64,000 bases of DNA from assembly GCA_963847945.1 (NCBI GenBank), contig CAWKBX010000020.1:434001-498000 (forward strand). Direction: 5' to 3'. The stretch comes from JANMJD01 sp963847945. GTDB lineage: Bacteria; Actinomycetota; Acidimicrobiia; Acidimicrobiales; Ilumatobacteraceae. Shown piece after piece: positions 53,903 through 63,564 of this stretch; position 1 is the stretch's first letter, and every line of letters starts with the position of its first letter. The position numbers and the translations under genes were made by a program. The notes below the pieces were generated by a model. The model was not told where the DNA came from. It made no database searches and saw only the letters and a list, made by a program, of their open reading frames with translations.

Positions 53903-55190
53903 ATGAAGATCATGAAGCAAGGCCAGGAGCGCGTCGCCGCCCGTCAGGCCGACGCCGAAGTCCGGACTCGAGTGTCGGAGATGCTGCTGAATATCGAGAA
54001 CCACGGCATCGACGCCGTCCGTCGGTACTCAGCCGAACTCGACCATTGGAACCCCGACAGTTTCGAGATCACCCAGGCGCATATCGACGCTTCGGAGTCG
54101 GCACTGTCAGATGAGTTCAAGACGGCCTTCACCCGCTCGTCGGCAACCGTCGCCGCGTTCGCCCGCCACCAGCGATCGCTGCTCGTCGATACATCGTTCG
54201 AGCCGTTCCCCGGGCTGACCATCGGCCATCGCCAGATCGCCGTTGACCAGGTGGGTTCCTACATGCCGGGCGGACGCTACCCGCTTGTGTCATCGCCGTT
54301 GATGAGCGTGATCGTGCCGAAGGTCGCCGGCGTGCGGTGGGTCGTCACCTGCACTCCCCCGCTACCCGACGGCTCGGGACCGACCCCGGCAATGGTCTGG
54401 GTCGGTGCGTCGGCGGGAGCCGATGCGATGTTCTGCCTGGGTGGGGTCCCGGCCCTTGCGGCGATGGCCTTCGGGCTGGAGGGAATGGGGCCGGTCGACA
54501 TGCTCTGCGGAGCGGGCAACGCGTTCGTCGCCGAGGCGAAGCGGCAGTTGTTCGGCCGGGTCGGAATCGATCTCCTCGCCGGGCCATCGGAGGTCGCCGT
54601 GATCTGTGACGACACGGCCGACCCGGTGCTGGTCGCCGCGGACCTGCTTGGGCAGGCCGAGCACGGGCTCAACTCGCCTGCCATACCTCATCGCCATCGG
54701 GGCCGGGATCGCCGCGGCGACCGTGGCCGAGCTCGAGCGACAGCTCCCGGCGCTCGACAACGCTGCGGTCGCCGGTGCGGCGTGGCGGGACTACGGCTGG
54801 GTCTATGTCGCCGACTCCCGGGAGGAAGCGGCGACCATCTCCGATTCGGTGGCCTGTGAGCACTTGGAGATACATGCCGCCGACGACGAGTGGTTCCTCG
54901 ATCGGTTGCGGAACTACGGCTCGTTGTTCCTCGGGCCCGATGCGACGGTGACGTACTCCGACAAGGGCTGCACCGGCACCAACCACACCCTGCCCACCCA
55001 GGGTTCGGCCAAGTACACCGGCGGGTTGTCGGTCGCCAAGTTCCTCAAGACGCTCACCTGGCAGCGGATCACCGACCCCGTCGCCGCCCGCCACGTCGCC
55101 GTCGACGCGGCGGCGTTCGGTCCGGTCGACGGCCTCCAGGCCCATGCCTACACCGCCGAACTCCGCCTGGCGCGGCTCGATCTGGCCTGA
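53903..55190 (+). CDS. Histidinol dehydrogenase family protein (HisD or HpsN type), one frameshift
   Basis: About 429 codons. HisD fold: QVGSYMPGGRYPLVSSPLMSVIVPKVAGV, CGAGNAFVAEAKRQLFGRVGIDLLAGPSEV, and after a one-base insertion at about 54683 VACEHLEIHA, GCTGTNHTLPTQG and GLSVAKFLKTLTWQRIT, ending GLQAHAYTAELR. Zn ligands and catalytic Glu/His are in place. No other histidine genes are near, and the C-terminal KFLKTLTWQ style is closer to sulfopropanediol dehydrogenases than to biosynthetic HisD, so the substrate is open. ATG 53903 or ATG 53912. Confidence 0.75.
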
Positions 55191-55220
55191 CCCTCGCAGC
55201 CTCGGGCCGAGCGCGTCACT

Positions 55221-55256
55221 CGTTGCTCGTTGCTCGTTGCTCGTTGCTCGTTGCTC
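55221..55256. repeat. Five tandem copies of CGTTGCT
   Basis: A perfect seven-base unit repeated five times plus one base, in the gap between the HisD-family gene and the dioxygenase gene. Likely to vary by slippage. Confidence 0.8.
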
Positions 55257-55350
55257 CCCAGAATTGCCTTCGCAGGCCAAGGTGACGCGAAACTCGAAGA
55301 CTGGGGCGCGGGTGCAGAGTTGGTGGCTCGCGCAGTGCCAATCTGGTGGC

Positions 55351-56457
55351 ATGGCGAAAATCGCGCAACTCCAGCCGACGACCGACTCGTTGGTCGTGAC
55401 CTGGGACGACCAGGCAACCTCGACGTACCCCTGGCTCTGGCTGCGCGACCATGCCCATGACGAGGCGACCCTCCACCCGGTCACGCAGCAGCGTCAGCTC
55501 TACACCGCCGGCCTCGATCCGCAGATCGTCGCGTCAAGCGCATCGGTCGACGGCGGCGAGCTACGACTCGCGTGGCCCGACGGCTCGTGCTCGACGCTCC
55601 CAGTCGGGTTCCTCGCCAAGTTTCGCCAGCCAGCGGCACGCCGAGCGGGCGTCGACTCGCCCCGCGCTGGTGGGATGCCGACATCCTCGGCGGCCAGGCA
55701 CCGACGATTCCCTACGAGCGGGTGATGGACTCCGACGAAGGCGTGGCCGAATGGCTGACCATGGTCGCCCGCTACGGGTTCTGCATCGCCACGGGCACCC
55801 CGGCCACGCTCGATGCCACCCATGAGCTGGTCGCACGCGTGTCGTATGTCCGCGAGACGATCTTCGGCGGATTCTGGGATTTCGAGGCCGATTTGTCGAA
55901 GGCCGACACCGCCTACACGAACCTCGAACTGCGCCCTCATACCGACGGCACGTACTCCCACGATGCCCCCGGCATGCAGGTCCTTCACTGCATCTCCTTC
56001 GACGGCACCGGTGGGGAATCGAGCATCGTCGACGGGTTCTGGATCGCCGCTGAGCTGGAACGGGACGCTCCCGAGCACTTCCACACGCTGTCGACGCGTC
56101 GCCGTACCCGGCCAGTACATCGGCGACGGCTCGCATCTGATGGCCGCCCGGCCGATCCTGCGTCACGACCACAACGGTCGAGCTCGTCCAGGTGTAGCTT
56201 CAACAACTCCGACCGTGCCCCGTTCCTGCTCCCGCCCGACGAGATGATGGCGTTCTACGACGCGCTACGGGCTTTCGAGACGCTCGCCAACGACCACGCC
56301 AATGCAGTGGCGTCACGTGCTGCGGCCCGGCGAAGCCCTGTTGTTCGACAACTGGCGGGTGCTGCACGGCCGAGCGGCCTACACCGGCCGCCGGCATCTG
56401 TGTGGCGCCTACCTCAACCACGAGGACTTCGAGAGCCGCCTCCGCCTGGGCATCTGA
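55351..56457 (+). pseudogene. Gamma-butyrobetaine hydroxylase / TauD-like dioxygenase, several frameshifts
   Basis: 2-oxoglutarate and Fe(II) dependent dioxygenase, like gamma-butyrobetaine or trimethyllysine hydroxylase of carnitine synthesis. ATG 55351 gives the N-terminal domain YPWLWLRDHAHDEATLHPVTQQR, then the catalytic domain continues after a shift near 55660 (ELRPHTDGTYSHDAPG, the HxD iron motif). The end, in another frame, has LFDNWRVLHGRAAYTGRRHLCGAYLNHEDFESRL with the distal His. Breaks lie near 55660, 56095, 56195 and 56300. A normal full length with all iron ligands. Confidence 0.8.
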
Positions 56458-56524
56458 AGCGAAGCTTGAGTTCCCCCGGTGGCCCTCCACAGCCGAACCC
56501 GATGGGCCCCAAGCAAACGACGTC

Positions 56525-57597
56525 GCTGCAATGATGCGCCACCCTGAGGGACGGCGAAGGGCCACGAGCGTCGAGAGCATCACGCTGGCCGCAATGAAGC
56601 GCCGCCCTGACGGACGGCGAAGGCCAGTGGTGATCTCAACACAGCCGGGTCAACGTTGCAGCCGCAATGAAGCGCCGCCCTGACGGACGGCGAAGGGTGA
56701 ACGCCTTGTCGGCGTTGACGGTGCCCTCCGAGACGCCGCAATGAAGCGCCGCCCTGACGGACGGCGAAGGGGCCGTGCCGCGGTACCCGGCGCCGACATC
56801 GGTGTGGGTGCCGCAATGAAGCGCCGCCCTGACGGACGGCGAAGGGACCCTCACGTTCGCTAGCCGCCCCCACGTCGGAGACGCGCCGCAATGAAGCGCC
56901 GCCCTGACGGACGGCGAAGGCCGCCGGCGGATGCGTGAAGGCCGGTCGAACGGCGAAACGCCGCAATGAAGCGCCGCCCTGACGGACGGCGAAGGCCGCG
57001 TCTCCACGCTCCAGCACGCCCGGAAGTCAGCCAGTCGCCGCAATGAAGCGCCGCCCTGACGGACGGCGAAGGGGTCTGGCGTGTCATCCACGCCGCGTTC
57101 CGGCGGGTCCCTGGCCGCAATGAAGCGCCGCCCTGACGGACGGCGAAGGGCCAGTGTGTCTTGGTTGAGGGCGTCGTATGCCCGCTTGCCGCAATGAAGC
57201 GCCGCCCTGACGGACGGCGAAGGCAGATCCGGCCGTTGATCGCCAAGGACGCACCGAACGAGCCGCAATGAAGCGCCGCCCTGACGGACGGCGAAGGTCG
57301 ACCGACTCGGCGGCGTCTACGGTCGCAAATACGTGCCGCAATGAAGCGCCGCCCTGACGGACGGCGAAGGACCTTCGCCCCTGGGTAGCGGAGCACGTGG
57401 GACGGGTGGGCTCAATGAAGCTCGTCGCCCTGACGGACGGCGAAGGTCCAAACACCTGGAGTTGCAACCGCGCGAGGGCCTGCTCGCCGCAATGAAGCGC
57501 CGCCCTGACGGACGGCGAAGGTCGACGCGCGGGACACGACGCCCGACCGATCCAGGTCGGCGCCGCAATGAAGCGCCGCCCTGACGGACGGCGAAGG
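56525..57597 (-). CRISPR. CRISPR array, 15 repeats of 36 bp and 14 spacers
   Basis: The repeat begins GCCGCAATGAAG and ends GGACGGCGAAGG on the plus strand; on the minus (transcribed) strand it contains the 7-bp stem GCCGTCC/GGGCGGC around GTCA. Repeat starts: 56525 (decayed), 56588, 56661, 56735, 56810, 56885, 56960, 57037, 57114, 57188, 57262, 57335, about 57411 (variant), 57486, 57562. Spacers are 37-41 bases except the first, 27. The decayed end is on the left and the cas operon and leader on the right, so the array is read on the minus strand and new spacers enter near 57597. The long frames across it are repeat artefacts. Confidence 0.98.
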
Positions 57598-57768
57598 AGG
57601 TCGCGGTGGAAAAGCCAATCTAGCAGGCCTTTTCGGCGCGTTTTTCGAGCGCTCCTTGTCAGGCGGTACCGAAACAGCAATCGTTCAGTTGTCAATCGGC
57701 AGATAGTGCCTGGTGAAAGACACTTTCGAGCGCTTCCCGGGAAAAGGGCGAGTAGACGAGCGTTCGCA
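57598..57768 (-). promoter_or_regulatory. CRISPR leader
   Basis: A 171-base AT-richer gap between cas2 and the first (newest) repeat. It holds two direct copies of TTTCGAGCGCT (57643-57653 and 57724-57734), which might serve spacer integration. The array promoter should lie here. Confidence 0.6.
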
Positions 57769-58062
57769 TCAGAGAATGTTCGCACCTTGCCTCGGAAACT
57801 CCGGTTTCGGACCCATGAACGTGAATTTGCTCTCGTCTGTCGCACCCAGTTCGATACAGGCAATGCAGTCAGCGGTCTGGTCAACGACCGATGCAAGATC
57901 AAGGAGCAAGCCAAGTCGCTCACTGGCAGTCAGATCGATAGCAAAGACCGAGTATTGCAGCGGCATGCCATGGCCCTGCATCACCCGATGAACTCGGCGG
58001 AGTCGCTTGGGGTTTCGAATGTCGTAGGCGACCAGATGTCGGGGGAACGTTGCACCGGTCAC
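57769..58062 (-). CDS. cas2: Cas2
   Basis: A 97-residue Cas2 ferredoxin-fold protein: FPRHLVAYDIRNPKRLRRVHRVMQGHGMPLQYSVF, with the conserved Asp, ending PEFPRQGANIL. It pairs with Cas1 to insert new spacers. The start is taken as GTG 58062 (an ATG two codons earlier at 58068). The upstream frame is open and continuous with Cas1, so it may instead be the C-terminal part of a fusion. Confidence 0.9.
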   Translation of the reverse strand: MTGATFPRHLVAYDIRNPKRLRRVHRVMQGHGMPLQYSVFAIDLTASERLGLLLDLASVVDQTADCIACIELGATDESKFTFMGPKPEFPRQGANIL

Positions 58063-59708
58063 GACCATCCCACGGTACGTCTCGAGCTCGCCCAAGATGA
58101 CCGCAGCCAGCATTCGGGCCTGACCTCGATTGCGTGCCGATACGTGATCCTGTACCCGTAGGTCGGGTGGATAGCTTTGACAAGTTATCCGACGCTCGTA
58201 CGCAGCGATCACCTTGCGACGGCCTTCGGCGCTGAGCGCCACCGCGCCGCCTCGGGTGACGAAGTCCGCTGGTTTAATCTCCCCGTTGTTGATGACCGTC
58301 AACACACACGAATCGGCGATCAAGGATCGGAACTCCTCAGCGAGATCAAGCGCCAGCGCTGGACGCCCAAAGCGTGGACGATGGTAGACGCCAACGTATG
58401 GGTCAAACCCCACGCCGAACAGCGTGGTCGTGCACTCGCGGGCCAACATCCCATAGAGGAACGAGAGCAGACAGTTGATCCGATCAGTCGGTGGTCGGCG
58501 GTTCCGCTTCTCCCAAACGAAATCAGCAGCCAGATCGTCGCGGATCATGGTTGCGAATTGCGAGAAGTAGATCCGAGCAGCCCCGCCTTCGAGACCGAGT
58601 AGGCGCTCTCGGTCGCCAGCGGATTCTGCGAGAACTGCGAGCCGCTTCAATTCCCGCAGCGCATCGGTTCGTCGCTCGCTTCCATTCCGACGAGTAGGGA
58701 CCGAGCATTCAGAATTTTGGCGGCGACCATTCGCGACGCGAGTTCGACGTTGACCTTGTCCCCAGCCAGTACCTGCATCCGACGAAGCTCTCGACGTTCC
58801 GCCTTGGGAGCCCCTCGCTGATGCCATAGAACCAACCACCACCGCTGAACCAGCAAATCGGCACCTCACGCGACATCAACTCGCGGATCGCTTGTGTCGA
58901 CACCTGCACATTGCCGTAGATGCTCACTTGCGACACGTCGATGAGCCTCACCGGAGTCGAGCCTCCGTCGTGAGCCTTGACGATGAGACGCTCCCCATCG
59001 ATACCGACCCGCGCTCCAGGTTCGGTGAGATAGAGCGGACTCGCCGAATCTTCGGTCGGAATCAGCAGTCTCGGGGGCCTCTCGGTTCGGTGACGAACGA
59101 GGTTGTGCTCGTCTGGGAGACATGTGCCCGCCATGATGCAGGTGTTGCACTTCGGGCTATCGACCAGCGGGGGAGGCGCAATGGGCTCGGCGGCGACACG
59201 TCGCAGTTCAGACAGGTACGACTCGACTTTCGCTTCCATCGCTTCGTCGATGTCGATTCGGATTCTTGTTCACGTGCCCCATCAAACCGAACCTCTCCCC
59301 CGACGATCGGTATCCGTTATCGCGGAGGATCAAAACCTGGAGCGCCAGCTGCACGTGTTCTGGCTCCCAGACCGGGTGATCTGGTCTTGTGCATGATCCG
59401 CGCTTCCAGACCGACTGGGCGTCACCTCGCCGTTCGCCGACTCGACAATGTCGGCCTTGGCGATCACACCGAGGCGTTCCGAAGACATCGTCATCGAGGT
59501 AATCCGCTGCGTCGCGGCGCTTTCGGGCGCATTGAGCCGACCTGTGGTCTGATCAACTCGGCGGTGAATCCACTTCCCGTCGACAGTGAGTTCGTTCTTG
59601 ACTCTCCGGATGACCAGGCGAGATGAAAGAACCGGGACAGAACACGAACTCATTGACCATCCGCGGAGGTACAAGCGGAGGAAGGTCTCGAACGAGTTCG
59701 TCATCCAT
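58063..59708 (-). pseudogene. cas4-cas1: Cas4-Cas1 fusion, multiply frameshifted
   Basis: About 548 codons, as expected for the I-G Cas4-Cas1 fusion. ATG 59708 starts the Cas4 part: PPRMVNEFVFCPRFFHLAW, then in other frames LTVDGKWIHRRVDQTTG, HPVWEPEHVQLALQVLILRDNGY, and the iron-sulfur Cys segment SPKCNTCIMAGTCLPDE. Cas1 follows: LYLTEPGARVGIDGERLIV, MVAAKILNARSLLVGMEASDE, GLEGGAARIYFSQF (metal Glu) and GVGFDPYVGVYHRPRFGRPALALDLAEEFR (metal His and Asp). At least six frame changes are needed. Cas1 runs into cas2 without a stop. It trims and integrates prespacers. Confidence 0.85.
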
Positions 59709-59710
59709 CG

Positions 59711-60698
59711 TCAGCCGTCCCGCTCCCAGCACGCAAGCGCTGGAGCCAATGCGCCGTCGTTGTTACCCGCCGCCGTTCGCTCAGATCGAAACACTGCGCT
59801 GAGGCCGAGCCCATCCAGGGCACGACGACTACCGCCTTGTAGTGGTTCGCTTCGATCGACGATCACGTCTCGCACTACCGGGTGATCGACCAGGGCCTTC
59901 ACCCCCGCTAGACCGAGCGGATCGGGCCAGACCGGCCACCCGAACCCCTTCCGCACCGACCTCGTGGCCGTCCATCCAACAGTTTCGGACGTGAACGGGT
60001 CCGGCGTCCGGACAGGAAAGACCGGCAGCGCCATGATCGCAAGAAACGTCGCGCCGGGCACGCCACGTTTAACCGGGGCCTTAACTCCCTGTCCGGTCGC
60101 CGCTTCAAGATCGGCCCGATGGTCAAAGTAGGCACCGAGGAACCCGTCACGACGTCGCCAGCCCTCGAAGGCTTCGATCACATTCATCTCGTCGACAACG
60201 TCCAGTACACCAGCCAAGGTCCGCCGGACCCAGACGGTGCCCGGGCCCGCCTTGAGAAACCGGTTCTTCTCAATCGCTCCGGCTGACCGAAGCTTGCGGT
60301 CAGTAGGCAGCGACGATGCCGACGAGCGCTGCAGCCAGTGGCCAAGGGCGTCGTCCGAGCGCGGTGGCAACCGCAAGGCGTCGCCCCTCCCCCATCGTCA
60401 TCCCCGACATCGGGTCTCGACTGCCGCCAGCTCCGATCGGAGGGAAGCCATCGACGCCGGGGAGCAACTGCCCAGCCGAGCGCATGTCGGAGGCCAATTC
60501 GCCTGCCGCGCGAGCGATGTCGGGGAGCCGATGCGAAGACGTTGGACGAGAGCACGCGCTCGAGCGCGGGCCGTCTGGCGATGCCAGCGTCGCCGCCTGA
60601 TCAGACCCGTAGGCAAAAACGAGCCGCAGCGTTCCGATTGCAGCAAGGAAGCCGAGTGCCGAGTCCGCCCGTAGAGCTGGGAGTTCAATGCGATTCAC
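59711..60698 (-). CDS. Subtype I-G Cas8-like/Csb3 or Cas3-extension protein, frameshifted
   Basis: About 329 codons from GTG 60698. The N-terminus VNRIELPALRADSALGFLAAIGTLRLVFAYG resembles the PLxxYLAALG start of subtype-specific Cas proteins. The C-terminal two-thirds in another frame (GVPGATFLAIMALPVFPVR, KGFGWPVWPDPLGLAGVKALVDHP) looks like the short I-G protein annotated as Csb3 or Cas3-extension. It is too short for Csx17-type Cas8. The frame changes near 60570 and 60340. It shares GTGA with cas3 upstream and lies two bases before cas4-cas1. Role in the effector complex inferred. Confidence 0.6.
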
Positions 60699-63564
60699 GA
60701 GCCCTCCTCTGAAACGCTCATGTCGGCCAGACGCACAATCGATTCGAGCAAGGCCAGACCCCAAGTCCCATATTTCAGATTCAGGCGATCGAACGCCTCG
60801 GCGTGGTCCAAGGCGGGGTGCGCCCGATCCGTCGAGGCGACAAAGCTCAACCCGTCGAATGTCACCTCGACCTTGGTTGGAGTGGGGTCGCGGAATGGAG
60901 GAAAGAAGGGTCGAGCGTTGCCATGATGGCTAGCCACCAAGTGCTCGACTAGTTCGCGATACCACGTCGTGGAACACTTCCGGCGGGGCGGCACGAACCA
61001 GTAGAAGCGAAATGGCCTCGTGCCGCATTCCCGACGGCCAGCCGCTTCGTTGCGCAATGGAGCGCTCGCGGTTTCGATCGAGGCGTGCGGTTTTGGCCAG
61101 CGCAATCGTGGCGTCACTGCGTGCTATCTCTGCCTCATGCCGACGCCCTTGGTGGAGCAACGTCTGAAATCTGATCTCCGCCTTTCCCAGATCATGAAAC
61201 CGGCCAGCGAGATGAGCCGCAGCGACGAGGTCGATGGCAAGTCCAAGGCGGCCCGCATGCTGTCTGGCGCGATCTCCGACGGAAGTGAGATGTTGCGCCA
61301 GTGTTACCGCGTCCTTGAAGCCTCGATGACTCTCCGCTACCGTCGTCGCTGACGGCGTCGAACGCCGATCGCCGAGTCGAGGACACGAGGTCGGCCCGGA
61401 CAAGCGCACGCTCGCCAGACTCCGTCTCGCTCCAATCGAGTACCCAATCCGCCTGTGAAAGGCGCTCCAGGGCCAACTCGAAGAGGGTCTCGTACGGCGG
61501 GAGACGACCGAGTCGACCGAGCATGGCCAGCGTCTGGTCTCTGTGGGCCGCGACGGGTTCGATTCATCTCGTGCAACATCACGCTGAACTCGGCAACGTT
61601 GTCGTTGCCGATGAACTGGCGAAGCACGATCGCCGACAGCCGGAGACGTATCGATGCTCCTCGTGTCGAGCCCGCCAGGTCAAGCCCACCAAGATCAATA
61701 ACCGGTTCACCAGCACGCCCGGTCCACCCATATCGGTCATGTCCCCCGTCCTGGCTTCGAAGGACAACAACATCACCGGGTCGGAGTTGGCTGGCAGTCG
61801 CTATCTCCCAAACGTCCCCACGTCGCACCCATGCGGCGATCTCGCTGGTTGGAACGCCAGCTTCGTACGCTAATTCTACGCCCTCGAGATCGGTGACATC
61901 CGAGATCCGCCCGGACACGAAGGCCCGTGCGGCGCTCAAAGACACTTCAACCATCTCGTGGGTCGATGGGGGAAGCGTCGTCAAGGCGGACTGCGTGTCG
62001 ACCGTGTCGGTACCGAGGTCAACCCGCCAGAGCACCGACACGGTTGGTGACCACCGCCCGACGCCGTGGAGATACGCCGAAACATCCTCGTCAGGGGTCG
62101 GAATCGGCGAGGTGCGTCGCCACCAGGAGAGGGTCGCCGCCGTTGGGAGCGGAGCTGGTGGGCTGGCAGCAAGCAACGAAGCGGGATCCGGCTGTTCTGC
62201 GAGCCAATCGTGGATGACCATCGAGTTGAAGTCCAACGCCGTGTCGGACGTCATGATGTCGGCAATCCTGGACGGATTATCGACGACCTTTGGGACTGAC
62301 ACCTTTGAGAGCGCCGTCCACGTCTGCAGCTCGGATTCTGCGTACACGACGTCATCGCCCTGCGGCTTCACGATGTATGACCGGGTGTGGCCGACTTCGC
62401 CCACGCGGTCCACTCGCCCGAAGCGCTGAATGAGCGCATCAAGCGAGGCGCTCTGTGTGATGAGAATGTCCAGGTCGAGATCGACACCCACCTCGATGGT
62501 CTGCGTCGCTACCAGGACGAATCCACCAGCTGCATCCCGGCTTCGCCCAACGCCGGTAGACGGCAACCACCCCGGTTCGTTGTTGGCGCGGTCCACCGGT
62601 CGACAGCGACCGACCACTAGTGCCGACCGGCCTGGGAGCTTCAGGCCATCGAACACTCGTCGCGCCGACCCGACCGTGTTGACAACAACCCCGATGGCCG
62701 CCTGTGGATGCGCCAGCAACTCGGCGTTGGCCAACGCTACGAGGGTCGCAGCAGGGTCTCGCCCGGCCTTCCCCTGGAGCTCCACGAGAACTGTTTGCTT
62801 GCGGGCCAGGAGCCGCGGGCCTGCGGGTGAGCTCATGTCGGCGACACTGATGGAGACCGAGGACGTCGTTGCTTCTCGTGTCGTTGCCGTCATCGTGACA
62901 AGAGTCAGCGGGCGGCCGGCGCGTCGAGATGCTTGCGCCTCGTGAAACTGGCATTCGTGGACGGGATCGACAAGCGGTTGGGCGGTGTGTGCCTCGTCCA
63001 GCAGACAGAGAATGTCGGTACCGAGTAACGCGGGCGTCATGGGCTTCATACGGTCGCTTTGGCCGTATGCGCGGAAGAACAGCTCGACTTCCGAATTGAT
63101 CGACCGTTCCGATGATCACCGCTGGTTGATCCGGACGACGCAACCACCGAGCGGACCATGTGACTCCTCCCCTCATTCGAACAACATCGAGGGGCCGACC
63201 GGGAAGAGCCTGGAGCGTCGCGAGTTGGGTGCGGACCCAAGCGGACGCCGAGCCATCCGCCGCCGATTCAATGGCGACCGCAAGCTTCTCCGCGCCGTGG
63301 TGCGCGCTGTCGACGACAAGTCGTCGATCAACGATCAATGCAATCCTTGTCGGAGCGGTTCGCTCAGCCGCCGCATTCGATGCGCCACACGCCAGCGCTG
63401 TACACCGCGATGTCGATGAGCGACGTCTTGCCCATACCCGTCGGCGCATCGATCGACTCCGGCCATCCCGTGCGGAGAACTCGCTCGGAGAGGAGCGACT
63501 GCCACGGAAACGGGGGGTAGCCATGAACTTCCGTGAAGAAGTCGACGAACGAGGGTTGAGTCAT
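60695..63564 (-). CDS. cas3: Cas3 helicase-nuclease (I-G type, C-terminal HD), frameshifted
   Basis: About 957 codons. ATG 63564 (ATGA with csb2): PFPWQSLLSERVL then Walker A APTGMGKTS. Other frames give ALIVDRRLVVDSAHHGAEKLA, the DEAH box CLLDEAHTAQPLVDP with TMTATT, and motifs V-VI ATQTIEVGVDLDLDI and ALIQRFGRVDR. Unlike many Cas3 proteins the HD nuclease is at the C-terminus (AAHLAGRFHDLGKAEIRF, EHLVASHHGNARPFFPP). Frame breaks near 63370, 63080, 61400 and 61050. It would unwind and cut invading DNA recognised by the effector complex. Good match to the I-U/I-G Cas3. Confidence 0.85.

Noticed and set aside
56636..57923. Several long minus-strand frames rich in RRPSGRRFIAA or PSPSVRAALHCG repeats
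   Set aside because: They are translations of the CRISPR repeats; the periodic peptide matches the 36-base unit and there is no ribosome site.
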